A DNA stretch of 28,594 nucleotides from an uncultured Lachnospiraceae bacterium (GTDB lineage: Bacteria > Bacillota > Clostridia > Lachnospirales > Lachnospiraceae): contig CABSEG010000031.1 in assembly GCA_902476645.1 (NCBI GenBank), forward strand, positions 1-28,594. The letters run 5' to 3'. The position numbers were made by a program, and so were the translations under genes. The notes below the pieces were generated by a model, which was not told the origin of the DNA, ran no database searches, and saw only the letters and a list, made by a program, of their open reading frames with translations. Numbering within the stretch: position 1 is the stretch's first letter; each line of letters starts with the position of its first letter. This document shows, in pieces, positions 14,237 to 24,149 of this stretch.

Positions 14237-14265
14237 TTTACAAAGAGAAAGCGACCTGCTAGAAT
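14237..14265 (+). promoter_or_regulatory. Promoter of the DegV/polysaccharide deacetylase genes
   Basis: TTTACA (14237-14242) and TAGAAT (14260-14265) are 17 bases apart, with a TGC extended -10. The start codon follows at 14299. Confidence 0.75.
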
Positions 14266-14298
14266 AAAGCCATCATACGAAAATAATGAGGGTTGATT

Positions 14299-15165
14299 AT
14301 GGAGAAGATAGCAATCGTAACAGACAGCAACAGCGGTATTACCCAAAAGCAGGCGGAAGAACTTGGCATTTATGTGCTTCCCATGCCGTTTTACATTAAT
14401 GACGAACTGTTTTTGGAGGGGATCAATCTATCCCAGGAGGAGTTTTATCAGAGATTAAGTGAGGAGGCTGAAATCCACACTTCCCAGCCATCCCCGGCAG
14501 ACGTGATGGATCTGTGGAACAAGCTTTTAAAAGAATATGAAGCCGTGGTGCATATTCCCATGTCCAGCGGACTTTCCGCTTCCTGTCAAACGGCCTGCGC
14601 GCTGGCCGCAGATTACCAGGGAAAAGTTCAGGTGGTAAATAATCAGAGAATATCCGTGACCCAGCGCCAGTCGGTGCTGGATGCGATCCAGCTTGTGGGA
14701 AAAGGAAAGAGCGCCCGGCAAATTCGCCAGATTTTGGAGGAAGAAAAGTTAAATTCCAGCATTTATCTGACTTTGGAAACTTTAAAATATTTAAAAAGAG
14801 GGGGGCGTATCACACCGGCCGCAGCTGCCATTGGAACCGTGCTGAATCTAAAGCCTGTTTTGCAGATTCAGGGAGAAAAGCTGGACGCTTTTTCCAAAGC
14901 CAGAGGCAAAGCAAAGGCAAAGCGCATAATGCTGGATGCCATGCGGCATGATCTGGAAAACAGATTTGCCACCGAGATGGAGCGGGGACTTATGGCCTTG
15001 GAAGTGGCATATGCCGGTAATTATGAGGAGGCCATGGAATGGAAGAGAGAGGTGGAGGCAGAGTTTCCGGATATGGACTGCTGGACGGACGCCTTATCGC
15101 TTAGCATAGCCTGTCACGTAGGTCCCGGAGTATTGGCTGTGGCTTGCGCAAAGAAGATTGTGTAG
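14299..15165 (+). CDS. DegV family fatty acid-binding protein
   Basis: The 288-residue protein belongs to the DegV family, which binds a single fatty acid; FakB members present it to the FakA kinase for phosphorylation so that exogenous or recycled fatty acids can enter lipid synthesis. Visible motifs are the N-terminal IVTDSNSGIT (about 5-14), LPMPFYINDE, HTSQPSPADVM, the IPMSSGLSASCQTA segment with the ligand-carboxylate Ser-Gly-Leu-Ser, and LKYLKRGGRIT in the C-terminal domain. Acyl-phosphate made by the FakA/B route is the PlsY substrate, and a plsY-like gene lies 2 kb upstream. An in-frame TTG at 14293 exists, but the GAGGG site and family start (MEKIAIVTDS) favour the ATG at 14299. The deacetylase gene follows after 31 bases. 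Confidence 0.92.
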   Translation: MEKIAIVTDSNSGITQKQAEELGIYVLPMPFYINDELFLEGINLSQEEFYQRLSEEAEIHTSQPSPADVMDLWNKLLKEYEAVVHIPMSSGLSASCQTACALAADYQGKVQVVNNQRISVTQRQSVLDAIQLVGKGKSARQIRQILEEEKLNSSIYLTLETLKYLKRGGRITPAAAAIGTVLNLKPVLQIQGEKLDAFSKARGKAKAKRIMLDAMRHDLENRFATEMERGLMALEVAYAGNYEEAMEWKREVEAEFPDMDCWTDALSLSIACHVGPGVLAVACAKKIV

Positions 15166-15196
15166 AGGGACAGGCATATGCCAGGGAGGAACGTGC

Positions 15197-16426
15197 ATGA
15201 AAAAGGGTTTGGGCCTGGTGTTACTGGCCGTAAGTGTTGGGATACTAAATCTGTTTCCAGCTTATACAGTGCATGGAAAGGGGGTACAAAGCCGGGCACC
15301 GTTGGAAGCGGTCCGGAAAGGAGAGAAAACAGAGTCTTTACAGAATGTGAGAAAGGCTAAGAAGGCAAAAGGCACCTGGGTTAAAGGAAAAAAGGCGGTC
15401 AGATTCCGATATCAAAAAGGGGGATTTGCAAAATCCACCTGGCACAGGATTCGGGGAAAACGATACTATTTTGATGAGAAAGGGCATCGCAAGACCGGAT
15501 GGTTGGAATATCAGGGAAGGCGCTATTATCTGAATTCCAGAGGCGTCATGCAGACCGGGTGGATTCATCAGGGAGGACATGTCTACTATCTGAAGAAAAC
15601 AGGAGCTATGGTCTCCTCAAAATGGGTTCGTTACCGGGGAGAGCGTTATTATCTGAAGGCCAATGGACGTATGGCTACAGGGTGGCAGAGGGTGAACGGG
15701 AAAAAATACTATTTTGGTGCGGATGGAGCGGTCAGAACCGGACTGCAATTTATCAAAGACCAGTGGTATTTTTTTCGAAAGAACGGTTCCTTGAACCGGA
15801 AAAAAAAGGTACCTAAGATCAATCCAAACAAGCCGATGGTAGCCCTTACCTTTGACGATGGGCCGGGACCATACACGGAACGGCTTTTGGGGTATCTGAA
15901 GGAGTATCAGGCAAAGGCTACCTTCTTCTTGGTGGGCTCCAGCGCAGGCAGGTATCCGCAGGCTATAAAAAAAGCATTTCGCATGGGTTGTGAGATTGGG
16001 AATCATTCTTATAGCCATCCTTCCCTGACCGGACTTTCCGTCCAGGGCATTCGCCAGGAAATCGAGAGTACCGGACAGCTGATTTACAAGATTACAGGGG
16101 AATATCCCACGCTGGTTCGTCCGCCTTATGGGGCATATAACAGAAACGTCTGCGATAGCGTGGACTTGCCGGTCATTTTATGGAGTGTGGATACCAGGGA
16201 CTGGGCTACCAGGGATGCTCAGGCCACGGTATCTCATATCAAGACTCACATCAAGGACGGGGATATTATTCTGATGCATGATATCCATCCTCAGACCGTG
16301 GATGCGGTTCGTCAAATCCTTCCGTGGCTGAAGGAGCAGGGATATCAGATGGTGACAGTCAGCGAATTAGCAAAATATCGGGATATTTCACTAAAAGATG
16401 GAAGTGTCTATACAAGCTTGCGTTGA
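15197..16426 (+). CDS. Secreted polysaccharide deacetylase with cell-wall-binding repeats
   Basis: The 409-residue protein starts with a signal peptide (about 1-28, MKKGLGLVLLAVSVGILNLF). Residues about 80-200 hold five to six choline/glucan-binding-type repeats built on the pattern Trp-x-x-x-x-Gly-x-x-Tyr-Tyr with G-x-x-x-TGW turns. From about 213 to 400 there is a NodB-type deacetylase domain with TFDDGP (Asp220, Asp221), the metal His pair in NHSYSHP (His270, His274), RPPYG (Arg308) and the catalytic His361 in ILMHDIHP; all expected active-site residues are present. It would remove acetyl groups from N-acetylglucosamine or N-acetylmuramic acid in the cell wall, which commonly gives lysozyme resistance. 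The frame begins earlier, but GGGAGGA at 15184-15190 selects the ATG at 15197. It lies behind degV, probably on the same transcript, and ends at a strong terminator. Confidence 0.93.
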   Translation: MKKGLGLVLLAVSVGILNLFPAYTVHGKGVQSRAPLEAVRKGEKTESLQNVRKAKKAKGTWVKGKKAVRFRYQKGGFAKSTWHRIRGKRYYFDEKGHRKTGWLEYQGRRYYLNSRGVMQTGWIHQGGHVYYLKKTGAMVSSKWVRYRGERYYLKANGRMATGWQRVNGKKYYFGADGAVRTGLQFIKDQWYFFRKNGSLNRKKKVPKINPNKPMVALTFDDGPGPYTERLLGYLKEYQAKATFFLVGSSAGRYPQAIKKAFRMGCEIGNHSYSHPSLTGLSVQGIRQEIESTGQLIYKITGEYPTLVRPPYGAYNRNVCDSVDLPVILWSVDTRDWATRDAQATVSHIKTHIKDGDIILMHDIHPQTVDAVRQILPWLKEQGYQMVTVSELAKYRDISLKDGSVYTSLR

Positions 16427-16447
16427 GTGAGCCGGATTGTACATAGC

Positions 16448-16483
16448 GGGGCAGAAAGCAGAGTTTTGCTTTTTGCCCCTTTT
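16448..16483 (+). terminator. Rho-independent terminator after the deacetylase gene
   Basis: GGGGCAGAAAGCA (16448-16460) pairs with TGCTTTTTGCCCC (16467-16479) through 13 pairs including one G-T, then TTTT. It also lies eight bases behind the convergent nagA stop but has no T run in that direction. Confidence 0.85.
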
Positions 16484-16490
16484 GCAGTTG

Positions 16491-17621
16491 TCAGAGAGAG
16501 GTTTTCCTCCCCCGCAGAAAGACGGCCCGGATTTGCAGCTTCTGATCCAGCAAGATCAGGTTGGCCACCTTTCCGGGAGCAATGCTGCCGTATTGATCGT
16601 AGACCCCGGCTACTTTTGCGGGGGTTACGGCGGCGCAGGTAACGGCGCTTTCCAGAGGAATCCCCATGGAAAGCACCAAGATTCTCAGACAGTCCATCAG
16701 GTTTGTGACAGAACCGGCCAGCGTGCCGTCTCTTAATGAGGCCACAGGGCCTCTTACAGATACCTCCTGTCCGCCAAGCTGATAGGTTCCGTCCGGCAGT
16801 CCGGTGGCCATCATGCTGTCGCTGATCAGGCAAATTCGCTGGTCTCCAAAGAGCCGGAAAGCCGCCCGCACCGCGCAGGGATGCAGGTGGACTCCATCGC
16901 AGATAAGCTCCACCGTGACATTTTTATGATCGAAAGCGGCTCCAATCACCCCCGGAGCCCGATGGGAAAAGGGGGGCATCGCATTGAAAAGATGGGCGGT
17001 ATGGCTGGCGCCCTGCTCATAGGCCAGAGAGGCGGTGGAATAATCCGCTTCCGTATGGGCCAGGGAGATCACCGCCTTTCCCCTGACCAGACGGATAAAC
17101 TCCATGGCGCCATCCAGCTCCGGAGCCAGATCCACTAACCGGATGTTCCAGCCGCTGGCTTTTTGTAACCGTAAGAACAGAGCCGGATCCGGGGCCTTCA
17201 AATAGGCTTCGTTTTGCGCGCCCTTTTTGGCAGGAGAAAGGAAGGGACCTTCCAGGCGAATCCCACAAAGGATGGAACCTGCGTGGCTTTCATAGGACCC
17301 GGCTTCCTTTAAAACAGGCGACAGAATTTCTTCGCTGTAGGACATGGTGGCAGGCATGATGGTGGTAATGCCGTGTTTGAGCTGATAATTGCCGATGGCA
17401 GAGAATGCCTCCCTGCTTCCATCACAGAAATCGTATCCTGCGCACCCGTGAAAGTGGATGTCTGTCAGGCCCGGAATGGCGTAGAGCCCTGAGGCGTCCA
17501 GACAGGAGGAATTCCCGGAAGGGGTCCCGGTAAAGAGCCCGTCTTCCATACAGATGTCCTTTTGGACAAAGCGGCCACAGGATTCAAAGACCAGGGCATT
17601 TTGAATTCTCGTGGAATTCAT
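16491..17621 (-). CDS. nagA: N-acetylglucosamine-6-phosphate deacetylase
   Basis: NagA converts N-acetylglucosamine 6-phosphate to glucosamine 6-phosphate and acetate in the cytoplasm. The 376-residue amidohydrolase shows the metal-binding start of the barrel DIHFHGCAGYDF, RLEGPFLSPAKKGA with the metal-ligand Glu, SLAHTEADY and ASHTAHLFNAMPPF with His ligands, ICDGVHLHP, and the catalytic Asp in LISDSMMATGL. The C-terminal PAKVAGVYDQYGSIAPGKVANLILLD segment is typical of the family. Length is normal. Its ATG overlaps the nagB stop by four bases, so translation is coupled, and the two enzymes act in sequence. No NagR-type regulator or transporter gene is in the window. Confidence 0.95.
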   Translation of the reverse strand: MNSTRIQNALVFESCGRFVQKDICMEDGLFTGTPSGNSSCLDASGLYAIPGLTDIHFHGCAGYDFCDGSREAFSAIGNYQLKHGITTIMPATMSYSEEILSPVLKEAGSYESHAGSILCGIRLEGPFLSPAKKGAQNEAYLKAPDPALFLRLQKASGWNIRLVDLAPELDGAMEFIRLVRGKAVISLAHTEADYSTASLAYEQGASHTAHLFNAMPPFSHRAPGVIGAAFDHKNVTVELICDGVHLHPCAVRAAFRLFGDQRICLISDSMMATGLPDGTYQLGGQEVSVRGPVASLRDGTLAGSVTNLMDCLRILVLSMGIPLESAVTCAAVTPAKVAGVYDQYGSIAPGKVANLILLDQKLQIRAVFLRGRKTSL

Positions 17622-18352
17622 CGGTGGGAGAGCTTTGACAGAGCCTGCTCATCGGCTACCACGGTTACCTGTCTATGGAGCTGAAGGATGGAGGCGGGAA
17701 CCTGGGGGGTAATGGGGCCCTCTATCATTCTTTTTAAGGCCTCCGCTTTGTCAAACCCACTGACCACTACGAGAATGCTTCTGGCGTTCAGGATGTTTTT
17801 GACACCCATGGTGTACGCCTGGCGGGGGACCAGATTTCCGGAAGCGAAGAAGCGTTTGTTGGCCTCTATGGTACTCTCAGTCAGGTTCACACAGTGAGTT
17901 TCCGGGATGAAGCAGTCTGCCGGCTCGTTAAAACCGATGTGTCCGTTTCGGCCCAGGCCCAGAAGCTGTAAGTCCACCCGGCCCACCTTTCGCAGGATTT
18001 CGTTGTAGCGGGCGCAGGCTTTATCTGCATCTTCTTCCAGACCGTCAGGGACAAAGGTGCGCTCTTTGGGAATGTTTACATGATCGAAGAGATGATGATT
18101 CATAAAATAGCGGTAGCTTTGGTCGTGCTCTCCAGAGAGCCCCCGGTATTCATCCAGGTTGACGCTGGTTACACACGAAAAGTCCAGCGCTCCTTTTTGA
18201 TGCCACTGTACCAGCCTCCGGTAAGCTCCCACAGGGGAGGAACCGGTGGCGAGGCCCAATACACAGTCCGGTTTCAGTGTGATCTGGGAAAAGAGGATAC
18301 CGGCGGCTTTCTGACTCATATCTTCATAATCCTTTGCTCTGCAAATTTGCAT
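17618..18352 (-). CDS. nagB: Glucosamine-6-phosphate deaminase
   Basis: NagB converts glucosamine 6-phosphate to fructose 6-phosphate and ammonia, feeding amino sugars to glycolysis. The 244-residue protein has the phosphate loop GLATGSSPVGAY (about 33-44), the proton-transfer motif VNLDEYRGL with Asp67, and LGLGRNGHIGFNEP with His138 and Glu143. Asn136 replaces the Asp of the E. coli enzyme, a change I recall from other Gram-positive NagB proteins and do not regard as damaging. The length matches the short Firmicute form without the allosteric extension. It is the first gene of the nagB-nagA operon. The start at 18352 has a GGAGA site about eight bases before it. No promoter is convincing in the 190 bases upstream; TTGCAT and TAAACT at 17-base spacing is the best, and a 6-bp CGGCGG/CCGCCG repeat lies at 18386-18419. 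Confidence 0.95.
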   Translation of the reverse strand: MQICRAKDYEDMSQKAAGILFSQITLKPDCVLGLATGSSPVGAYRRLVQWHQKGALDFSCVTSVNLDEYRGLSGEHDQSYRYFMNHHLFDHVNIPKERTFVPDGLEEDADKACARYNEILRKVGRVDLQLLGLGRNGHIGFNEPADCFIPETHCVNLTESTIEANKRFFASGNLVPRQAYTMGVKNILNARSILVVVSGFDKAEALKRMIEGPITPQVPASILQLHRQVTVVADEQALSKLSHR

Positions 18353-18496
18353 AGTAATATTCTCCTTTTCTGATGAATACGAATACGGCGGGTTTCTGTT
18401 TATTTTATGATGACCGCCGCAAGGTTATCTTCAGTTTAGCCTACTTTGACCATAAATGCAAAGAAAATCAAGAGAAAATTGTGAAAAATTATGCAA

Positions 18497-18533
18497 GAAA
18501 AAAAGATCACCCGCAAATATCGTTTTGCGGGTG
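18497..18533 (-). terminator. Rho-independent terminator after pyrG
   Basis: On the minus strand CACCCGCAAA and TTTGCGGGTG (18533-18524 and 18517-18508) form a perfect 10-bp stem with a 6-base loop, followed by ATCTTTTTTTCTT. It starts 11 bases after the pyrG stop and separates it from nagB. Confidence 0.9.
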
Positions 18534-18543
18534 GTAAGAGAAA

Positions 18544-20148
<1,605 letters not shown>

Positions 20149-20274
20149 ATGATCCCTCCTGTCATGGCTTACTTTTGAGCCGGTTATTTAAAGCAGTTAC
20201 AAAATGAACTTCACAAGTATACACCATTCCGGGAGAGAAATGTATCCTTTTTCAGACAAAAAAGTTCCGATTTT

Positions 20275-20304
20275 TTTACAGATTTCTGCATGTTTATTCG
20301 TCAA
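20275..20304 (-). promoter_or_regulatory. Weak candidate promoter for pyrG
   Basis: On the minus strand TTGACG (20304-20299) is followed after 18 bases by TGTAAA (20280-20275). The -35 is good, the -10 mediocre. A TATACT at 20221-20216 is an alternative -10 without a -35. The gap 20149-20339 shows nothing else clear. Confidence 0.3.
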
Positions 20305-20339
20305 AATGTAAGGGGTACCGCCATCCAAAATAACGAATT

Positions 20340-21818
20340 CTAGTGATACAGGCGTTTATGCTCGTATTTGGGTTCCATGGTAAGCTGCAGCCCAAGGCGT
20401 TTTAGCTGTTTGATATCCACCTCGGAGAGCATAACCGATGAATGCATCTGGCAGCCCCGAAGTTGGGGCAGCTGCTCTAAAGCCTGCTTGGCTTCCGGTA
20501 AAGTAGCGGCACTGGTGGATAGGGCGATGAGCACTTCGTCTGTGTGTAGCCTGGGGTTTTTGCTGCCCAAATAGGATACCTTTAAGCGTTGAATAGGCTC
20601 AATAGCCTCCGGAGAGATTACATGGATATCATGAGAAATGCCTGCCAGCTCTTTTAAAGCGTTTAAAAGCAGTGCTGCGGAGGCGCCCAGAAGATCAGAG
20701 GTCTTACCTGTGATTTGCTTCCCGGAAGGAAGCTCCAGCGCCGCGGCCGGGGCACCGGTCAACTCCGCACGCTTTAAGGCAGAGGAGACCACTTTCCGAT
20801 CCGTAACGGCCAGGTGGGCCTGCTTCATAATCAATTCGATTTTGTAGGCCTCCGCTTCCGGAACGGTGCCATCCAACAAGCCATCCAGGGCCTGATAATA
20901 GCGGCGGATGATTTCTTGTCTGGAGGCTTCCTGGCAGACCTCATCGTCCACGATGCAGTTTCCGGCCATATTGACGCCCATGTCAGTGGGAGACTTATAA
21001 GGACTTGTGCCATATATCCGTTCAAAGATGGCATTTAACACCGGGAAAATCTCCACGTCACGGTTGTAATTCACAGTGGTAACGCCATAGGCCTCCAGAT
21101 GGAAGGGATCAATCATATTAATGTCATTTAAGTCCGCTGTGGCTGCCTCGTAGGCCAGATTGACAGGATGTTTCAGGGGGATATTCCAGATGGGAAAGGT
21201 CTCAAACTTTGCGTAGCCCGCCCGTATTCCCCGCTTTAGCTCATGGTAGAGCTGGGAAAGGCAGGTGGCCATCTTGCCGCTGCCGGGGCCGGGAGCCGTG
21301 ATCACAACCAGAGGCCTGGTGGTCTCAATATATTCGTTTTTTCCATAACCGTCTTCGCTGACAATCAGGGGTATATTGCTGGGATATCCGTCTATGGCAT
21401 AGTGGGTGTAAACCTTAATTCCCAGTTTTTGAAGCCGCTGCTTAAAGATCTGGGCACTGCTTTGACCAGAGTACTGGGTGATCACCACGCTTCCCACATA
21501 CAGTCCCTTTTCTTCAAACGAATCAATCAGTCGCAGCACGTCTGTGTCATAAGTGATGCCCAAGTCCCCGCGCACTTTATTTTTCTCAATATCGCCGGCG
21601 CTGATGACAATGACAATCTCAGCCTGGTCGGAGAGTTTCATCAGCATCCGCAGCTTGCTATCCGGCTCAAATCCCGGAAGTACTCTGGAGGCGTGGAAAT
21701 CATCAAAGAGTTTTCCTCCAAATTCCAGGTAAAGCTTATTCCCGAATTGGTTGATTCGCTCCCGGATATGCTCCGACTGCATTTTCAAATACTTTTCATT
21801 ATCAAATCCTATTTTCAT
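20340..21818 (-). CDS. DUF1846 family protein
   Basis: The 492-residue protein is a full-length DUF1846 member, a conserved Firmicute family with known folds but no assigned reaction. The N-terminal part starts KIGFDNEKYLKMQSEHIRERI and includes EFGGKLFDDFHASRVLPGF; a central ITAPGPGSGKMATCLSQLYHE segment resembles a nucleotide-binding loop, and TFPIWNIPLKHPVNLAYEAATADL follows. Near the C-terminus is STSAATLPEAKQALEQLPQLRGCQMHSS. No signal peptide or membrane segment is seen. A TTG codon directly before the ATG at 21818 could also start translation (21821); GAGGG upstream is better spaced for TTG, so the start is uncertain by one residue. The gene is followed by pyrG on the same strand. An ATP-dependent ligase or transferase role is possible from the loop, not shown. 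Confidence 0.85.
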   Translation of the reverse strand: MKIGFDNEKYLKMQSEHIRERINQFGNKLYLEFGGKLFDDFHASRVLPGFEPDSKLRMLMKLSDQAEIVIVISAGDIEKNKVRGDLGITYDTDVLRLIDSFEEKGLYVGSVVITQYSGQSSAQIFKQRLQKLGIKVYTHYAIDGYPSNIPLIVSEDGYGKNEYIETTRPLVVITAPGPGSGKMATCLSQLYHELKRGIRAGYAKFETFPIWNIPLKHPVNLAYEAATADLNDINMIDPFHLEAYGVTTVNYNRDVEIFPVLNAIFERIYGTSPYKSPTDMGVNMAGNCIVDDEVCQEASRQEIIRRYYQALDGLLDGTVPEAEAYKIELIMKQAHLAVTDRKVVSSALKRAELTGAPAAALELPSGKQITGKTSDLLGASAALLLNALKELAGISHDIHVISPEAIEPIQRLKVSYLGSKNPRLHTDEVLIALSTSAATLPEAKQALEQLPQLRGCQMHSSVMLSEVDIKQLKRLGLQLTMEPKYEHKRLYH

Positions 21819-21976
21819 CAATCTTCATCCCTCATGTGGTTATTATAGTTTTCTGCCCTTTGAGTATACTACAGAACAGAAGGATTCTGCTACTTATTTT
21901 TGATGGATTTTGGGGAAAGACGTCAAATAATTTATAAAAGCTTTAGAAATGTGGATGAATTTTCACATTCTGCTTA

Positions 21977-22005
21977 TTGATTTCTGGGGGAAGTATCCTT
22001 ATAAT
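21977..22005 (+). promoter_or_regulatory. Promoter of ftsH
   Basis: TTGATT (21977-21982) and a perfect TATAAT (22000-22005) are separated by 17 bases, 31 bases before the ftsH start codon. A dyad AATGTG (21948-21953) and CACATT (21964-21969) lies just upstream. Confidence 0.85.
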
Positions 22006-22036
22006 AGAATGGATTGAATCATTGAGGAGGAAAAGA

Positions 22037-24070
22037 ATGGAGAACAACTATATGCCGGGGGGCGGCCAGGGAGGAGCACCCGGAAACGGACCGGGAAACG
22101 GACAAAATCGCGGCCCGAATAACCAGAATAACAGGAATAATGGAAACAACGGCAACAATGGAAAGAATCCGAAAAATGGACAGACCATTGTTATTTTTCT
22201 GATTGTAACGCTCCTGACTCTGGTGGTGATCAACCTGTTTAACGGGATGATGAAGGATTCCACGGAGAAGGAGATTACCTATAATGAATTTATCCAGATG
22301 GTGGAACAGGGGCAGGTGGATAAAGTAACCTTCCGCTCCAGTGAGATCGTGATCGTACCCAAGAGTCAGCCCATACCGGGGGTAGAGTTCACCTATTATA
22401 CCGGGCGCATCGACGATCCTCAGCTGACGGAAATGCTGCTGGAGGCAGGAGTGGAATTTCAGGAGGAAATTCCGGATGTGACCTCTGCGGTCTTGTATAA
22501 TATCCTTGGAACCTTTGTGCCTCTGCTTTTGATCTGGGGCGTGCTTTGGCTTGTTTTTCGCAGGATGAGCAAGGGAGGAGGCATGATGGGCGTTGGCAAA
22601 AACAGGGCAAGAGTTTATGCCCAAAAGGAGACCGGTGTCACCTTTAAGGATGTGGCAGGACAGGACGAAGCAAAGGAATCTTTGCAGGAAGTGGTGGATT
22701 TCCTGGAAAATCCGGGGAAATATGCCAAGATTGGGGCAAAGCTGCCAAAGGGAGCACTTCTGGTGGGACCTCCCGGAACAGGTAAAACACTTTTGGCTAA
22801 GGCTGTGGCTGGGGAGGCACATGCACCTTTCTTTTCTCTTTCCGGTTCAGATTTTGTGGAGATGTTTGTGGGCGTAGGAGCGTCCAGAGTCCGGGAACTG
22901 TTTGAAGAGGCCAAGAAGAACGCCCCCTGTATTATCTTTATTGATGAGATTGACGCGATTGGAAAGAGCAGAGACAGCCGGTACGGAGGCGGAAACGATG
23001 AGAGGGAACAGACTTTAAATCAACTTTTGGCGGAGATGGACGGATTTGACACCTCTTCAGGGCTGTTGATATTGGCGGCTACCAACCGGCCGGAGGTTTT
23101 GGACAGCGCTCTGCTTCGGCCGGGAAGATTTGACCGTCGCGTCATTGTGGACAAACCCGATTTAAAGGGCAGGGTGGATATTCTGAAGGTACACGCAAAG
23201 AATGTGCACCTGGACGATACGGTGGATCTGGAAGCCATTGCTCTGGCAACTTCTGGAGCCGTGGGTTCTGATTTGGCCAACATGATCAACGAAGCGGCTA
23301 TTTTGGCTGTGAAAAAAGGCCGGAATGTGGTATCTCAGGCGGATTTGTTTGAATCCGTGGAAGTGGTTCTGGTAGGAAAAGAGAAGAAAAATAAGATTCT
23401 CAGCAAGGAGGAGCGCCGTATCGTTTCCTATCACGAGGTAGGCCACGCCTTGGTCAGCGCTCTGCAGAAGGATTCCGAGCCGGTACAAAAGATTACGATT
23501 GTCCCCAGAACCATGGGAGCTCTTGGTTATGTGATGAATGTGCCGGAGGAGGAGAAGTATTTGAATACTCAGGCGGAAATCCATGCCAGGATTGTGGAAT
23601 TTGTGGCTGGACGGGCGGCAGAGGAACTGGTATTTCATTCGGTTACCACAGGGGCTGCCAACGACATTGAACAGGCGACTAAACTGGCCAGAGCGATGAT
23701 TACCCAGTATGGAATGTCTGAGAAATTCGGTATGATGGCCCTGGAGGAGGCGGCCAGCATGTATCTGGACAACCGAACGGTTTTAAATTGCAGCGATGAA
23801 ACGGCAGCAGAGGTGGACCGGGAGGTTATGCGGGTGTTAAAGGATGCCTACGAGGAGGCCAAAAAGTTGTTGTCTGAGCACCGGACGGCACTGGATAAGA
23901 TCGCGGCCTTCCTGATTGAGAAGGAAACTATCACCGGCAAGCAATTCATGGAGATTTTTCATCAGGTGGAGCATCAGGAGAGCTTACCCCAGGAGACGGA
24001 AAGTCCGGAAAGCGAACAGGAGGAGAAGCCACAGGAGCTTCCCGCAGCAGAGGAGCCTTCCGAAGAATAA
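22037..24070 (+). CDS. ftsH: ATP-dependent zinc metalloprotease FtsH
   Basis: FtsH is a membrane-anchored hexameric AAA+ protease that degrades misfolded membrane proteins and regulatory targets. The 677-residue protein has an unusual Gly/Asn-rich head (about 1-48), a first membrane segment (about 50-69), an extracytoplasmic domain, a second segment (about 153-174), the AAA+ module with Walker A GPPGTGKT (244-251), Walker B IIFIDE (299-304) and the arginine-finger segment RPGRFDRR, and a protease domain with the zinc motif HEVGH (466-470), Val in place of the more common Ala. The C-terminus is a Glu/Pro/Ser-rich tail. The frame extends upstream to 21977, but GAGGAGG at 22024-22030 is six bases from the ATG at 22037. 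It is a single-gene unit with its own promoter and a perfect terminator. Confidence 0.96.
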   Translation: MENNYMPGGGQGGAPGNGPGNGQNRGPNNQNNRNNGNNGNNGKNPKNGQTIVIFLIVTLLTLVVINLFNGMMKDSTEKEITYNEFIQMVEQGQVDKVTFRSSEIVIVPKSQPIPGVEFTYYTGRIDDPQLTEMLLEAGVEFQEEIPDVTSAVLYNILGTFVPLLLIWGVLWLVFRRMSKGGGMMGVGKNRARVYAQKETGVTFKDVAGQDEAKESLQEVVDFLENPGKYAKIGAKLPKGALLVGPPGTGKTLLAKAVAGEAHAPFFSLSGSDFVEMFVGVGASRVRELFEEAKKNAPCIIFIDEIDAIGKSRDSRYGGGNDEREQTLNQLLAEMDGFDTSSGLLILAATNRPEVLDSALLRPGRFDRRVIVDKPDLKGRVDILKVHAKNVHLDDTVDLEAIALATSGAVGSDLANMINEAAILAVKKGRNVVSQADLFESVEVVLVGKEKKNKILSKEERRIVSYHEVGHALVSALQKDSEPVQKITIVPRTMGALGYVMNVPEEEKYLNTQAEIHARIVEFVAGRAAEELVFHSVTTGAANDIEQATKLARAMITQYGMSEKFGMMALEEAASMYLDNRTVLNCSDETAAEVDREVMRVLKDAYEEAKKLLSEHRTALDKIAAFLIEKETITGKQFMEIFHQVEHQESLPQETESPESEQEEKPQELPAAEEPSEE

Positions 24071-24071
24071 G

Positions 24072-24103
24072 AAAATGGACCGCAGCAGGCGGTCCATTTT
24101 CCG
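24072..24103 (+). terminator. Rho-independent terminator after ftsH
   Basis: AAAATGGACCGC (24072-24083) and GCGGTCCATTTT (24089-24100) form a perfect 12-bp stem with an AGCAG loop; the T run is part of the stem. It begins one base after the ftsH stop. Only 46 bases then remain before uvrC, without a clear promoter. Confidence 0.85.
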
Positions 24104-24149
24104 CTATAGGAGCAGAAAGTAAGACAACAAGCCAGCCAGGAGAAGAAAG

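Noticed and set aside
15178..15360. Short reading frame overlapping the deacetylase start in another frame
   Set aside because: It is the shadow of the deacetylase signal peptide region, which has a proper ribosome binding site and family match in its own frame.
16448..16483. Terminator shared with nagA on the minus strand
   Set aside because: The stem is followed by GCTATG on the minus strand, without a T run, so only plus-strand termination is supported.
17888..18000. Asn in place of catalytic-region Asp in NagB (GRNGHIGFNEP) as a sign of inactivity
   Set aside because: From memory, Asn is common at this place in Gram-positive NagB, and Asp67, His138 and Glu143 are all present.
18374..18387. 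Possible CcpA cre-like site in the nagB leader (TGAATACGAATACG)
   Set aside because: Three mismatches to the cre consensus as I know it, including core positions; it is more simply a direct repeat of GAATAC.
20161..20339. C-tract attenuator in the pyrG leader, as in Bacillus
   Set aside because: No GGG-start promoter context or terminator stem could be found; only a 4-bp GGCT/AGCC pairing is present.
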